Source of the DNA: Selaginella moellendorffii
Lineage: Eukaryota; Streptophyta; Lycopodiopsida; Selaginellales; Selaginellaceae
Assembly (NCBI RefSeq): GCF_000143415.4
Contig: NW_003314278.1
Location: 1,411,546 to 1,475,545 of the forward strand
Length of the DNA stretch: 64,000 bases
Direction: 5' to 3'
The position numbers and the translations under genes were made by a program. Positions 31,262 through 41,880 of this stretch are shown here, one piece after another (the stretch's first letter is position 1; the number at the start of each line of letters is the position of its first letter). The notes under the pieces were generated by a model. That model saw nothing but the letters and a program-made list of their open reading frames with translations. It ran no database searches and was not told where the DNA came from.

Positions 31262-31456
31262 CATCACCTTCACGGTGCCAACGACGGCTTCTTCAAGCTC
31301 ACTGGCCCGGCACCCAAGAACCTCACCGACGAGAGTAGCATCCTTCCCTACGGAGCTCATTTTGCATGAAACCAGCATCATCACCGAAAGCCATTCCATC
31401 CACTTGCCCAAACTTGGGGACTGGATGCAGTCTTCCCAAATGCTAAGCGCAGTAAA
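31262..31456 (+). pseudogene. Laccase 3' fragment (second copy)
   Basis: It matches the 3' part of the laccase at 26259-28255 with large deletions: [11 protein letters not shown], then KNL, VA.LPYG, TSI.T.ESHSIHL, then directly SWG/GLD-like codons (lgdwmq) and ttcccaaatgctaa. The deletion fuses the HPIHLHG region to the C-terminal copper loop, removing the HCH motif. Non-functional. Confidence 0.85.
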
Positions 31457-31538
31457 ATCGCGCACGTAAAAGAGTATATTTTGTTTTGCTTGAATTTTTT
31501 GAACATCAAAGATGTGAGAAATAACTTGAGTTAACCCT

Positions 31539-33643
31539 TCAAGCAAATAGAAAGGGAAAGGGGCAGCAGACTAGCAAGCTTAGAAGTAGAGCTGAAACAC
31601 CAGCAACTATATGCTTTGAGCTTGGAGGCGTTACCTCATCCGCGAGGGGAGCAATAGGCCCGCGTTGGAGAAAAACAACCAGGACGACCCAGTAGAGCGC
31701 AACGTCGCTGAAAATTCCAGTTAAGCCAAGTAGAGCAATTGAGACACCAGTGAATCGAGACCACCCCTGAAAAAGAAAAGAAAAGATACAAAAACAAGCT
31801 TTGAGTACGTAGCACTCAACTATAGAAGTTTACCTTCCTCCCCCAGAGTGCTTGAGCGATTCGTCCACCGTCAATCTCACCAATTGGAATGCAGTTGATT
31901 GCGTTTATCAGCAAGCCAGACCACGCTGAGAGGATCACTGGATTAATGGATATGGTGGAACCCTCCTTGAGAGCATCGCCAAGTAAGAGCTTCGCTGCAT
32001 GCACAAGTCACAGTCGTTAGTCCATCACAACATAATATCAAAAGCCGATCTACCAATTCCTCCGACAAGAAGGGAGTCGTGGAAGATTGATGAACTGACA
32101 AGAAGCCCGTCTCCTTTTTCGGGTGTCAACAAGAGCCCCACAACAATGATTGCCAGCGCGAGAACCGCGCCAGTGAGAGGACCCGACGCAGCAATTTCCG
32201 CGAGCTCTGATCTGTTTTTCAGCACGCTTGTCACTCTGGTGATTCCACCAAATGACCCCAGCTGCAAATGAAAGCGAACAATAGATCACAGAAAAAGTTC
32301 TCGAGTCCATCCATACCTGCCAGCTCGGAATGAAGTACGGCAACCCGATGCTTGCTCCATTTCTCTTGGCAGCAACGTAGTGGCCCGCTTCGTGCGCAAG
32401 GAGAACTGATAGAGTGACTAGCGCTCTCGGCACAGCATCCAATACCTGTTCGAAAGTAAAACTTCCTGTCCTGCAATGTTTTTTCACACCACAGTATCAG
32501 TTTCAAGAAGTAGAGAAAATGTGAGAGCGAAAAAAAGGACAGGATAAAAAAGAAATCGAGGAGTTACAAGAGGCTCAGCTGCAGGGCAGGGGAGTTTCGA
32601 AGAAAAATGGTGACAAGTGAGACGAGCCCAAAGGCGCTAACTGTAAACCAGTCGGGTATAGCTGTGGAACCAAGCAAGCTTCTTAAGAATCGACACGAAT
32701 TACCAACCGAGACCATTACCTCCTGGCTCAGTTTGCAAGGAGGTGTTTCTGACTATGGCCGCGAGAGGCTTGTCTCCCTCTGGATCGGAGATGAAGAAAA
32801 GCTGGTACTCGTCTCCAAACTTTTCCTGGATGTTGGCAATCGTAAAAGCTTTTTTTTTGCGGAACACAAGCGATATCACGTACCTGTAGTCTGCTGCTTA
32901 GCTTGGCATGGCTTGCCGCAGGCTCCCCACGCATGTTTCCACGGAAGATAACTCCCGCCTGCATTGCAATGTCCTGAGCTCGAACAGCAAACTAAACTCT
33001 AGCTTGTTACCTCATAGTACTCCTGGCTCGTAGCAAAGAACGTATCAAAGCCGAAAATCTGGTTACGAATGGTTTCCAGGACCTCCTTCGGGATTTTGAT
33101 GCTTTCGAGCGGCGCCTTTCAAGAACAAAACCGTCGTAGTTAGAAGGAAACTCTTTGGTGCCAAAGTTACCTTGACTCCTGGAAGAGGAGACCCACTGAT
33201 CACTTTAGAAGGCTCCTGTGAGCTAAAGACGAGAATTAAAACAAAAGGAACCAAGCAAAGAACGCGAGGAACGTACCGATACTTCAGCGGGAGGATCACT
33301 TCCTCCAGTCTCCACTCCCTAAGAAAAAAAAAAAAAAAAAAACGAAAGAACAGTCGCTTGTCAAGTGCTAGAACATTTCGATCTTAAATTCCAATGCCTT
33401 GTCCTCTTTGCTGCTCTCTTCCTTGTCGTCGGGCGACGCACGACAAGGTGCAATCAGGGGCCGAGGAGAGGGCCTCCATTTTCTAGAGACAAGAGATCAA
33501 TCACCGAAAAGAGAACTCGATCGATCGAGACGCTACCTTGCGACAGCGCAACGCCTTCGAATCCTCAAATCGATGCCGCCGTATGATCGATGCCGAGGGA
33601 ACAATGGAGGGCGCCATAGCCAGCTAGCAATCGCAGCCGCCAT
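31539..33643 (-). CDS. EGY-type chloroplast site-2 protease (M50)
   Basis: I reconstruct 12 exons: 33643-33537, 33482-33398, 33318-33277, 33215-33171, 33115-33011, 32958-32884, 32825-32720, 32661-32568, 32470-32317, 32261-32054, 31994-31834 and 31766-31539, giving 1410 nt (469 residues) in frame. Intron 2 appears to be GC-AG. An Arg-rich transit peptide and acidic linker precede the soluble domain (EKFGDEYQLFFISDPEGDKP). Zinc ligands are in H246EAGH250 and the third in N374...P377...D382G (the NPDG motif). Several hydrophobic helices surround them, and the C-terminus is SALLLSLLVCCPFPFLFA. EGY proteins are ethylene-independent gravitropism/plastid development proteases of the thylakoid or envelope. 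EGY1 versus EGY2 is not decided. Confidence 0.88.
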
Positions 33644-33727
33644 ACCCAAAACCACGTCATGACACACGTAGGATCAAGCTAGCTCCACGCTGGCGTTTAC
33701 TTTAGATTAAGTGGAGGATTTGCGTAA

Positions 33728-33777
33728 GCCGGCCTAGCTCAGTTGGTAGAGCGCAAGGCTCTTCCCACGGCCGGCGC
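33728..33777 (+). pseudogene. Truncated tRNA-Lys (CTT)
   Basis: The 5' half GCCGGCC-TA-GCTCAGTTGGTAGAGC through the anticodon CTT is that of tRNA-Lys. It then jumps directly to cccacggccggc, the 3' side of the T stem and acceptor stem. About 23 nt (variable loop and 5' T arm) are missing, so it cannot fold and lacks the B box. Confidence 0.85.
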
Positions 33778-33847
33778 AAAATCGCAATTTTACCTTTAAC
33801 CTTTAATGTTAACATTCCATCGATGAATTCATGGATGAAGATCGTTC

Positions 33848-35092
33848 ATGGCTGATTTTTTCCGGAGCCCAGAGTTTAGGCGGTGCTCGCAGCTCATCCG
33901 TTCGTGCCGAAGCCTGGCCGACGCGAGGAGACTCCACGAACAGGTAACCGGAGGGATCCAGCAGCGCTGCAAGAGCAGATTTCTTGCAAATCTCATCGTC
34001 GAGATGTATGGGCGATGCGGCAGCGCTGGCGACGCGCGGAGTGTCTACGATTCCATCGAGAAGCCAAACTTGTTCTCGACTCACATCATGATCCACGCGT
34101 ATGCCCAGAACGGGCATATGGATCTCGCCCGCCACCTCTTCCTCCAAATGCCCGCCCGGAACGATGTCTCGTGGAACACCATCGTCGCCGCAAGCGTTAT
34201 CAACGGGCTTCTCTCGGAAGCGCGAACTATCCTGGACAAGATGCCCGAGCTCGGCCATGTTCCGTGCACTGCGGTGATGCGAGGTTTCGCCCAGGCGCTG
34301 GAGCTCGACCGAGCGATGGAAATCTTCCACCAGATGCTGCACCGCGACTTGGTGTCCTGGACGGTGCTGCTCGATGGCTACACCCAGACCGGGAATGTCA
34401 AGAAAGCCGTGGAGATCTTCGAGAGAATGCCCGAGAGAGATAGCATCTGCTGGACAGTCCTGTGCCAGGCCTATGCCGTCCTCGGCGATCTCATCCACGC
34501 CGAGGAACTCTTCCACCAAATACCCGAGAAGACACTGGTGTCCTGGACTGCGATCATCTACGCTTATGCCCAGAATGGGCATCCGATGGAAGCTCTAGAG
34601 CTCTTCTGGGGCATGGATCTCGAGGGTGTGGAACCCGACGAGATTACTTTCATTGGAGTCCTCACCGCTTGCAGCCATGCCGGGCGCGTAGAGCAAGCAT
34701 GGGACTACTTCAACTCGTTGCCTGATGATCGCGGCCTTGCGCAGCTACCGGAGCACTACCACTGTGTGATCGACGCGCTGGGACGATCCGGACAGCTTAG
34801 CGAGGCCCAAAAGTTTGTGAGGGAGCTCCCGCGCAAGGAACTGGCCGTGGCGTGGACATCGCTGCTGGATGCCTGCAGGGTCCATGGCGATGTGGAGCGA
34901 GGGGCCGTGGCCGCCAAGCAGCTCATCGACATGGAACAGGATCCCGAGGCCCGGAAAACAGCGCCTTATCTTTTGCTGTCCAACATCTATGCTGCTGCTC
35001 AGAGGCCTGAGGATGTGATCCGGATCCGGCAAGCCATGAAGGCTGATTGTCTGAGGAGCAATAGAACTGGGCTTAGTCGATTGGAACATTGA
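33848..35092 (+). CDS. PPR protein with E domain, 414 residues
   Basis: It is a single exon. It starts MADFFRSPEFRRCSQLIRSC with ADARRLHEQVTGG, then about seven S-like motifs (DLVSWTVLLDGYTQTGNVKK, DSICWTVLCQAYAVLGDLIH) and a final P-L-S block (ALELFWGMDLEGVEPDEITF, LTACSHAGRVEQAWDYF, HYHCVIDALGRSGQLSEAQK). A well-formed E region follows (VAWTSLLDACRVHGDVERGA, APYLLLSNIYAAAQRPEDVI), ending TGLSRLEH, so the E domain is complete but no DYW domain is present. E-type PPR proteins commonly recruit RNA-editing deaminases in trans in organelles. A decayed copy lies at 36422-36810. Confidence 0.88.
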   Translation: MADFFRSPEFRRCSQLIRSCRSLADARRLHEQVTGGIQQRCKSRFLANLIVEMYGRCGSAGDARSVYDSIEKPNLFSTHIMIHAYAQNGHMDLARHLFLQMPARNDVSWNTIVAASVINGLLSEARTILDKMPELGHVPCTAVMRGFAQALELDRAMEIFHQMLHRDLVSWTVLLDGYTQTGNVKKAVEIFERMPERDSICWTVLCQAYAVLGDLIHAEELFHQIPEKTLVSWTAIIYAYAQNGHPMEALELFWGMDLEGVEPDEITFIGVLTACSHAGRVEQAWDYFNSLPDDRGLAQLPEHYHCVIDALGRSGQLSEAQKFVRELPRKELAVAWTSLLDACRVHGDVERGAVAAKQLIDMEQDPEARKTAPYLLLSNIYAAAQRPEDVIRIRQAMKADCLRSNRTGLSRLEH

Positions 35093-36421
35093 AGATTTAC
35101 ATATTCTTGGCTAGATGCCATGTCTTGAAGCTGTTATTGGACAAGCTTATGACCAGGAAAGCAGAAGGAAGATTTTAAAGCGAACTTTTGATTTTTTTTA
35201 AAAAAAAGTTTAACCTTTAAATTCTTCTATTAGATGCCTAAATTAGCTATTTATAGTCAAGGGTAAAAGTCTTTATATTAGATCTATTCTTATCAAAATA
35301 GTGTCACCCTAACTTCACAAAATATTCTAGAATATTTTAGAAGCATATTAATTTATATTAATATATATTTTGTATTAATTGTTTATTTAAATAAAAACTA
35401 AAATTATAAAATATTTTATAATATTTTAAGATATAATATTGAGGTTTAATATTAAAAAACTTAATTAAAGTGTGCTCATGTTTATACCATCCTTGAAATG
35501 ATCATAGTTTCCAATCATACCATCCTATAATTTCATATTTTGCAAAACCTTCAAATACTATAATTTCATAATCTTCCCAATTAATTGTAAAATTTATATC
35601 TTCTAATAAGATTTGGATTATTTATAAGTTTAAATTTGTTAGAAGACATAAAAATAAATATATTAAGATCTCCACCATGTTTAAATCTAAAATACATTTC
35701 ATAAGTACATCATATTAATCAGAATTACAATTAAATTTTAGATTATAACAATAATATAAATAAATTAGTACAAGAGAAATTACAAGAGAAAATTTCTTAT
35801 AAAACATTTTAGAATATTACAAATTTTAATGTAAAAATTAATCACTACATCTATCATAGTGTAATTGAAAGCTTATATTGTGAGGTTCAATATGCACATT
35901 TTTGTATTCTATTTTCAAATTCCATGCACTCACAATATTAAATTTATAAAATCTTATAGCTATCTTATTTTATATCTACATAAATGGAGGTAATAAAAGC
36001 TCTTCAACCCTTTATTGGAGCTAATTTATTACAAAATTTTCTTTTTCCAACTATCATATACAAAAGTCTAATAAAACAGTCAATCATAAAAATGGCTAAC
36101 AAAACATTGGCAATATAAAAAAACAATTTTCTAATATATTAACTTTATAAGAAAAATTTAGCCATCATTAATTTTTTCTTACCCTACCACACTTTAATGT
36201 AAAAGCAAGGTGGATTAATGAGGGCTTTCAAATGGTATGACTCCCAACACCATCAAAGCTGCCTCAGGGCTTTTACAGATACTTGTTTTCAACCAATTAA
36301 CTTTTCATGTTCCTAACCACTTCACATGTTCTAATCAAGTGTCCTTTGTTATTTTGGCTTGATGTTAATGAAAAGATGCTTCCATTGTGCAAAGTTTTAA
36401 GAGGGAGACTAGAATGACTTC
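35093..36421. other. AT-rich DNA with a deleted LTR remnant
   Basis: No gene seen. At 35879-35934 TGTGAGGTTCAATATGCACA and ...CATGCACTCACA match the two ends of the 177-bp LTR at 6586-6762 with the middle deleted. Confidence 0.6.
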
Positions 36422-36810
36422 ATGGCTGATTGCCCAGAGTTTAGGTGTGCTCACAGCTCATCTGGTTGTGTTAGAGCTTGGTCACAATTCCATTGAGAAA
36501 CCAAACTTGTTCTCGACTCACATGTGATCCACACGTATGTCCAGACTGGGCATATGGATCTTGCATGCTACCTCTTCCTCCAAATGCCCAGCCAGAATGA
36601 TGTCTCATGGAATACTATTACCACCACAAGCATTACACAATATATCTTGGACAAGATGCATGAGGGTCCCATGCACTGCGGTGATGCAAGGTTTGCCCAG
36701 GCATTGGAGCTTGACCAAGTGATGGAAATCTTCCACCAGATGCCACACTAAGACTTCTCAATGGGCTACACCCAATCCAAATGTCAAGAAAGCCATCTAA
36801 GAGTGGCAGA
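36422..36810 (+). pseudogene. CpG-decayed copy of the 33848 PPR gene
   Basis: It starts with atggctgat and follows the 33848 gene through PEFR, KPNLFSTH, TGHMDLAxYLFLQMP and QALELDxxMEIFHQMPH, with several deletions and stops. Most substitutions turn CG of the parent into TG or CA (for example ctcgcccgccac to cttgcatgctac). The C-terminal half is absent. Confidence 0.9.
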
Positions 36811-37165
36811 GGTGTTGTAATTTTGGGTAAGCATTCCTTGCTCCACCTTATGTTCCAATTGCCTCTTTTGTAGCAGATGCTATAGCCATACCACAAGCAA
36901 TTATAGGTTGTTTATTGCTACTCAAACTATAAATCCATACATTCTGAAACACTATCTTGTTTTAGATTTCTTAATGTCTTTATTAGCCTTGGGAGAATAT
37001 TAATACTAGCTTCCTAAATGGCTTATTTTATATTTCTTTAGGTAACTCCTGAGGCCTCATGTCACCACATAAGATGTATTGACTAGTGTATGAGTTGTGT
37101 ATTTCAAGCTTGCATCAAAGTACTCATCACAATTTCCTTCTTAAAATATTTATCTGTAAACAAGG
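36811..37165. other. AT-rich intergenic DNA
   Basis: No supported feature. Confidence 0.5.
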
Positions 37166-37270
37166 ATATCAACTATGAATGCTGTGTATGTGGATGATTT
37201 CATCATTGGAGCAAAAGGAAAGTTTTCAAAAGAAGTTAAATCAGTTTAAAATGACAGTAGGATACATGAA
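37166..37270 (+). mobile_element. Copia-type reverse transcriptase fragment
   Basis: Plus-strand codons read [24 protein letters not shown] followed by two hydrophobic residues and G is the catalytic box of Ty1/copia reverse transcriptase. About 30 codons remain, then stops. Confidence 0.55.
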
Positions 37271-37371
37271 AATGAAAATAAAATTACATTTAAAAATGTT
37301 TAATTACATTACATTTTTGGGGTTTAATTTACTTCTATTTCAAAAGAGCTCAACTATGTTAAAAGTGCTCT

Positions 37372-37372
<1 letters not shown>

Positions 37373-37409
<37 letters not shown>

Positions 37410-37423
37410 CACAGACATGTGTA

Positions 37424-37491
<68 letters not shown>

Positions 37492-37563
37492 CATATATAC
37501 ATATATATATATATACATACACATATGTATATACATATACACATGTATATACATATACACATG

Positions 37564-37647
<84 letters not shown>

Positions 37648-37656
37648 TATAATGTG
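37373..37656. repeat. (CA)n / (TA)n microsatellite tract
   Basis: About 25 bp of CA repeats pass into about 250 bp of TA repeats with scattered C and G (tacatatatat, tgtatatat), ending tgtgtgtg. Long frames through it encode only Tyr/Ile repeats and are not genes. Confidence 0.95.
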
Positions 37657-39338
37657 TGTGTATTTAAATAAAACATAATTTATAAAAATTTAAAAGTAAA
37701 TATAAAAATATAATGCTAATAGAATCTATTAGCAAATAAATTTAAACTGTAAAAGTTTAATTTTTAATAGAATAATATAAAAATAAATAAAAAGATAATT
37801 TTACTATTTAAAAGAGTGAGAATCTGTAAAGATACTATGCCACCACAAGCATTTAAAAGTTTAAATGATCAAATGATGTTACAAAATAAGAAATTTTACT
37901 AATTAATTTATTAAAGTATATATACTTAATGTTTTACTATTTTTAACATATATAAATAATTATAAAGACTTTATTTTATTGCTAGCAAAAAGTTCATCTG
38001 GCCAGGTGTTGTTTCAAAGAAACTCTCAACATTCAATCAAATCAAAGTAATATAGCCATATATAAAATATTCATATACAAATTAAAATATATTATTTAAT
38101 AAATTTTTTAATATTGTAATTATAATATGAATTAGATATTTTGTAACATAAGAAATGCTTAAGTAATAAAAGTTTTGTAGGAGTACTATGACAAAATATA
38201 ATTTTTTTATTGATAATTTTTCTGAATATATGGTTTGTTAGAGCAAATGCTAAAACATTGATTCAGATATTTATGGCAGATAAATATATATTTCTTTTTT
38301 AAATTATTTTTTCTAAAGTAAAATTTACTTTTAATTTTTAATATTTATGTGTTAATTTTTAGTTATATACTATTAGATTATAAAATTTACAATTTATGCT
38401 ATAATTCAAAATAAATATAAAAATACGTTCCAAGGCTTATTTTTACCGATCAAAAATAGTTTTGTACTACTCCGAGCAATCCGAAGAAAAAGATCAATAG
38501 TAAAAGATAATTATTTTGCATATCCATCTTTATTAAATGCCACTTTTATTTATAACATTAATGAATATTATACATAACTTAGAAATAATGTTAAATTATA
38601 TATATATTAAAAAATATATTATGGTGCCTGAGGGTGGATTCCTTTGAGGTTGCAACTCACTCCTTTGATGGAACGGTCAATTTGTGGGAGTTTAATGATA
38701 ATACACATGACTATGTTATAAATAAATTTCAAGCTAGATTGCAATATTTAATTATTGAGATTAATTAAATTTTATTTATTTGTATTGTTGAAAAAGTAAT
38801 TACTTTAAGAATAGAAAATAATCTTACTCTACATCTAAATTTATGCATACCAAAACTTTATTAGTAAACATTAATGCAAAAAGTACATATGAATTGTACA
38901 TTAGGCTTAGATTAATTAAATGTAATGATAATAGTAAAGAAATATCGATATTCCAACAAATATTTTGCATTTTCCAAAAATTTAATATATTTATGTAATT
39001 TAATATATATGATCATTTTAAGTTTACTAAGTTATATTAAGTTATTACTAAATTATACTAAGTTTAGTTTTAATGTATTTACATTTTTGTTAATTTTTAT
39101 AAAGGTATTCTGAGATTATATAATATATATTTATTAATTAGACTACCTGATTTATTATCTTTTCTTTTTTTCCATAAACTAATGTGATATTTTTTTACTA
39201 AGTCCACATATACATAAAAATTAGAAATTCACTGTCAACTAAGCAATGTACAAAGAGAATCTAATATTTAACATGGTTTCTTAACCTTATGGTGACCTCT
39301 TTACACTCACGTGCACCTACCGAGCTCACCAAGCCTTC
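37657..39338. other. Very AT-rich gene-free stretch
   Basis: Stops occur in all frames and no RNA or element domain is visible. Confidence 0.65.
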
Positions 39339-39488
39339 ATGCATGGCTGCGCAAAAAAATATCTATCTTATTCTGGCAGTGGAATCCCACAAGAAAATCA
39401 CCACTTGGAAACAACGCTCTTGGTGTGTTCTGTCGCTCTTTTTGCTTTCCATGAAATTCCAATCTTACAGTCTGGAAAGAAGAAAGAA

Positions 39489-40933
39489 TCACGCGGCAGC
39501 GCCGTTGCACGCACCGTTCACCGCCCGCGACGGACGCTCCACCGCCGCCGCCGCCACCTCCCCGAGCTCCTCGTCTGTGTCGCACGGCACGGTCTTGGAC
39601 ACCGGCGTCATGTCCATGGGATAGCTCCCGAGCACCCGGAGGAAGCTCGCAAACTCCTGGAGTTGGCCCAGCGCGTTCTGTGCCCGCGGATCCGCCATGG
39701 ACGCCTCGAGATCGATGTAGAAGAGATACTCAAAGTACTTGGCGGTGCCGTGGTTGCTATCGTCCACCACGCGCAGCGGCCGCTTCCTCTGCGGCCGGCT
39801 CTCGATCTTGGTGAGGTTGATGCCGCGCAGCGCAAACGCGGACAGCGCCTTGAACAGCGAGCCGGCGGACTCCTCCTCGAGCCCAAACACGACGCTCGTC
39901 TTGAACGGGCGGTCCGTCCGCGGTATGATGGGCTCGCGCGCCAGCATGAGGAACCGCGTCATGTTGCCCTCCTCGTCCTGGATGTCCTCCTCGAGCACGT
40001 CCAGCCCGTACAGCTCGGCGGCGCGGGAGGAGGCCACCGCCCCGGTGTCGCGCATCGCCAGCGGGTTCTGGGCGATGAGCTGCGCGGCACCGGCGGTATC
40101 CTCCACGGACTCCCGCGCCACGCCCAGCCGGGTAAGCGTGTTCTCGCACTGAGCCAGCGCCTGGGGGTGGCTGATCACGCGGTGGAGCTCCTCCTTCCGT
40201 ACGCCCGGTACCGCCAGCAGGCAGTGGTGTACCGCCAGCTGCACCTCCCCCACGATGTGCAGCCGGTGACGCAGCAGGAGGTCGTAGTTCCGGTGGATGC
40301 TACCGCCCAAGGAGTTCTCAATGGGCAGTACCGCGCGGTCCGCGATCCAGAGCTCCACGGCCTGGAACGCCGCCTCGAATTGCTCGCAGGGGACGGGGTC
40401 GCAGCCCGGGTAGGCCTTGGATGCCGCGGACTCGCTGTACGCCCCCGGGACGCCCTGGTACGCGACGCGCAGCTGGGAGCCGTGCGCCGGCGGCATGGCT
40501 AGATCCTGGATGGACAGCGGCCGCGGGAGCGTGACCAGATCCTTGAACGTCTCGCGGAATGCGGATCCGCGCCGCGCGTCCTGGATGGTGATGAGGAGGA
40601 GGAGGAGGGGGTGCTGCTGGGCGTGGCCGATTTGCGGCTGTGCCCACTGTCAGTGCTGCCATTGCTGCTCGATTCCTTCTCGATCTGCGCCGCCCACTGG
40701 CTGGACACCACCGCGCAAGCGCTCTGCCATTGCGCGCCCGAGGAGTTGGTGATCGGCTTGGACGAGGCCATACCGTTTGGCGACGCTGCCGCTGTGACGA
40801 TGAGGTTCTTCTTCGCCTCGCCAAGGATCGAGGAGCAATTGGAAGGAGAGGAACTCACATTCTCTGGATCCAGCGAGCGCTTGATGAACGCGCTCTCGAT
40901 CGACGACATCCCCAAGGAGGCTCGGGCAGCCAT
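39489..40933 (-). CDS. Arogenate/prephenate dehydratase, frameshift in 5' part
   Basis: This enzyme makes phenylalanine in plastids by decarboxylating and dehydrating arogenate (or prephenate). The catalytic part (from [18 protein letters not shown]) shows [41 protein letters not shown] and the TRF motif in [10 protein letters not shown]. The ACT domain for Phe feedback follows ([25 protein letters not shown]). The N-terminal transit region starts at the ATG at 40933 ([20 protein letters not shown]) and has [12 protein letters not shown], matching the WQSSCAILAS block of plant ADTs. These two parts lie in different frames and no GT-AG pair restores the frame between them: one base seems missing in 40580-40660. 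The gene is otherwise intact and GC-rich. ADT versus PDT specificity is not resolved. Confidence 0.85.
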
Positions 40934-41756
40934 GTCTTCGAGCTTAAAGATGCTCCTTGGGTGCTGGAGAATATGCTCCAGATTTAGGTCTAGAAAGCAT
41001 TTGCCGCGCTGGCGAGCGAAATGCCGAGCTTTGCCAGTCCGAGCTGGTAGGGCTTTATAGCACGACGCGCACAGCTGCCAATGGCGACACGCCACGTCTG
41101 CGTTAGTTGACTGAGAGGTGTGGGGGCATCCGACGGTCACGATGCCTCCTGGAGTAGGTGAGCAGCGCGCTGGTCATTCTCAAACGTGGCCCATTTCGCT
41201 TACGTACATCTCAGTGGCCAGAGATGGTCCAAGACGCGCCAGTACGTCATCTCTGCGTGTGAGAATTGCGACCACTGGGGGGGTACTCTCTCTTTTGATG
41301 ACTAATTCCGGGCAGGAATGTCATCCCTTGGACCATTTCGCCGCGCAATGGAATGGCCACTTGGTGTATTCCAACAAATGCAAAGGTGATGTGTCTGCGT
41401 ACGATCGGCGCAAAGAATGGTACAGTGTCAAAAACGTTTATACCATGAGGATTTCTTAATCCGTGCTTCCAGGACGTAGCTATGTTCAAATCTTGTCTGC
41501 TGATGGCGACCACTAGGAAATATGCACAGTCGCAGAATTCAAATACCGTGATTTTTTATTGTCAACTGTTGCGGCAAATGGTTCTCAGAAATGTGTAAGT
41601 AATTGAGGCAACCGGACTTTGTCTCGTCGAACATCAAGATTAATGCAAATGCCTCTGAAGTCCGGGATGCTGAAGATCATCTCTTGGACAGAGATCGTTG
41701 ACGCGTAGACAAGGTCAGGGGATCTCTCTTAATAATGCCCGGAAACATGCCCGTAC
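40934..41756. other. Intergenic, no supported gene
   Basis: It holds the upstream region of the dehydratase gene. Short open frames here have no recognisable motif. Confidence 0.5.
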
Positions 41757-41880
41757 TTCTATTTCTCACGATCGCTCGAAAGGAGGACGTAAGAATCCAA
41801 TGAGCTCGATGGTCAGAGCTCTTGAATTGACACGAGGCCGGGCAGCGTCGTCCAGGCGATTTCCTGAAGATGAAACGATA
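41757..41880 (-). pseudogene. PPR C-terminal fragment
   Basis: About 120 bp (ctcgaaaggaggacgtaag ... cgtcgtccaggcgat) matches 45800-45940, the 3' end of the broken PPR gene at 45773-47520, in the same orientation, with about 40 bp deleted. Confidence 0.7.

Noticed and set aside
37373-37656. CRISPR-like regular spacing
   Set aside because: It is a simple dinucleotide tract in a plant nuclear genome. No repeat-spacer structure or cas gene exists in the window.
37179-37676. Tyr/Ile repeat frames on both strands
   Set aside because: They are translations of the (CA)n/(TA)n microsatellite.
39339-40502. 387-codon plus-strand frame
   Set aside because: It is the antisense of the GC-rich dehydratase gene. 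Its His/Arg-rich sequence has no family motif, while the minus strand has a clear conserved enzyme.
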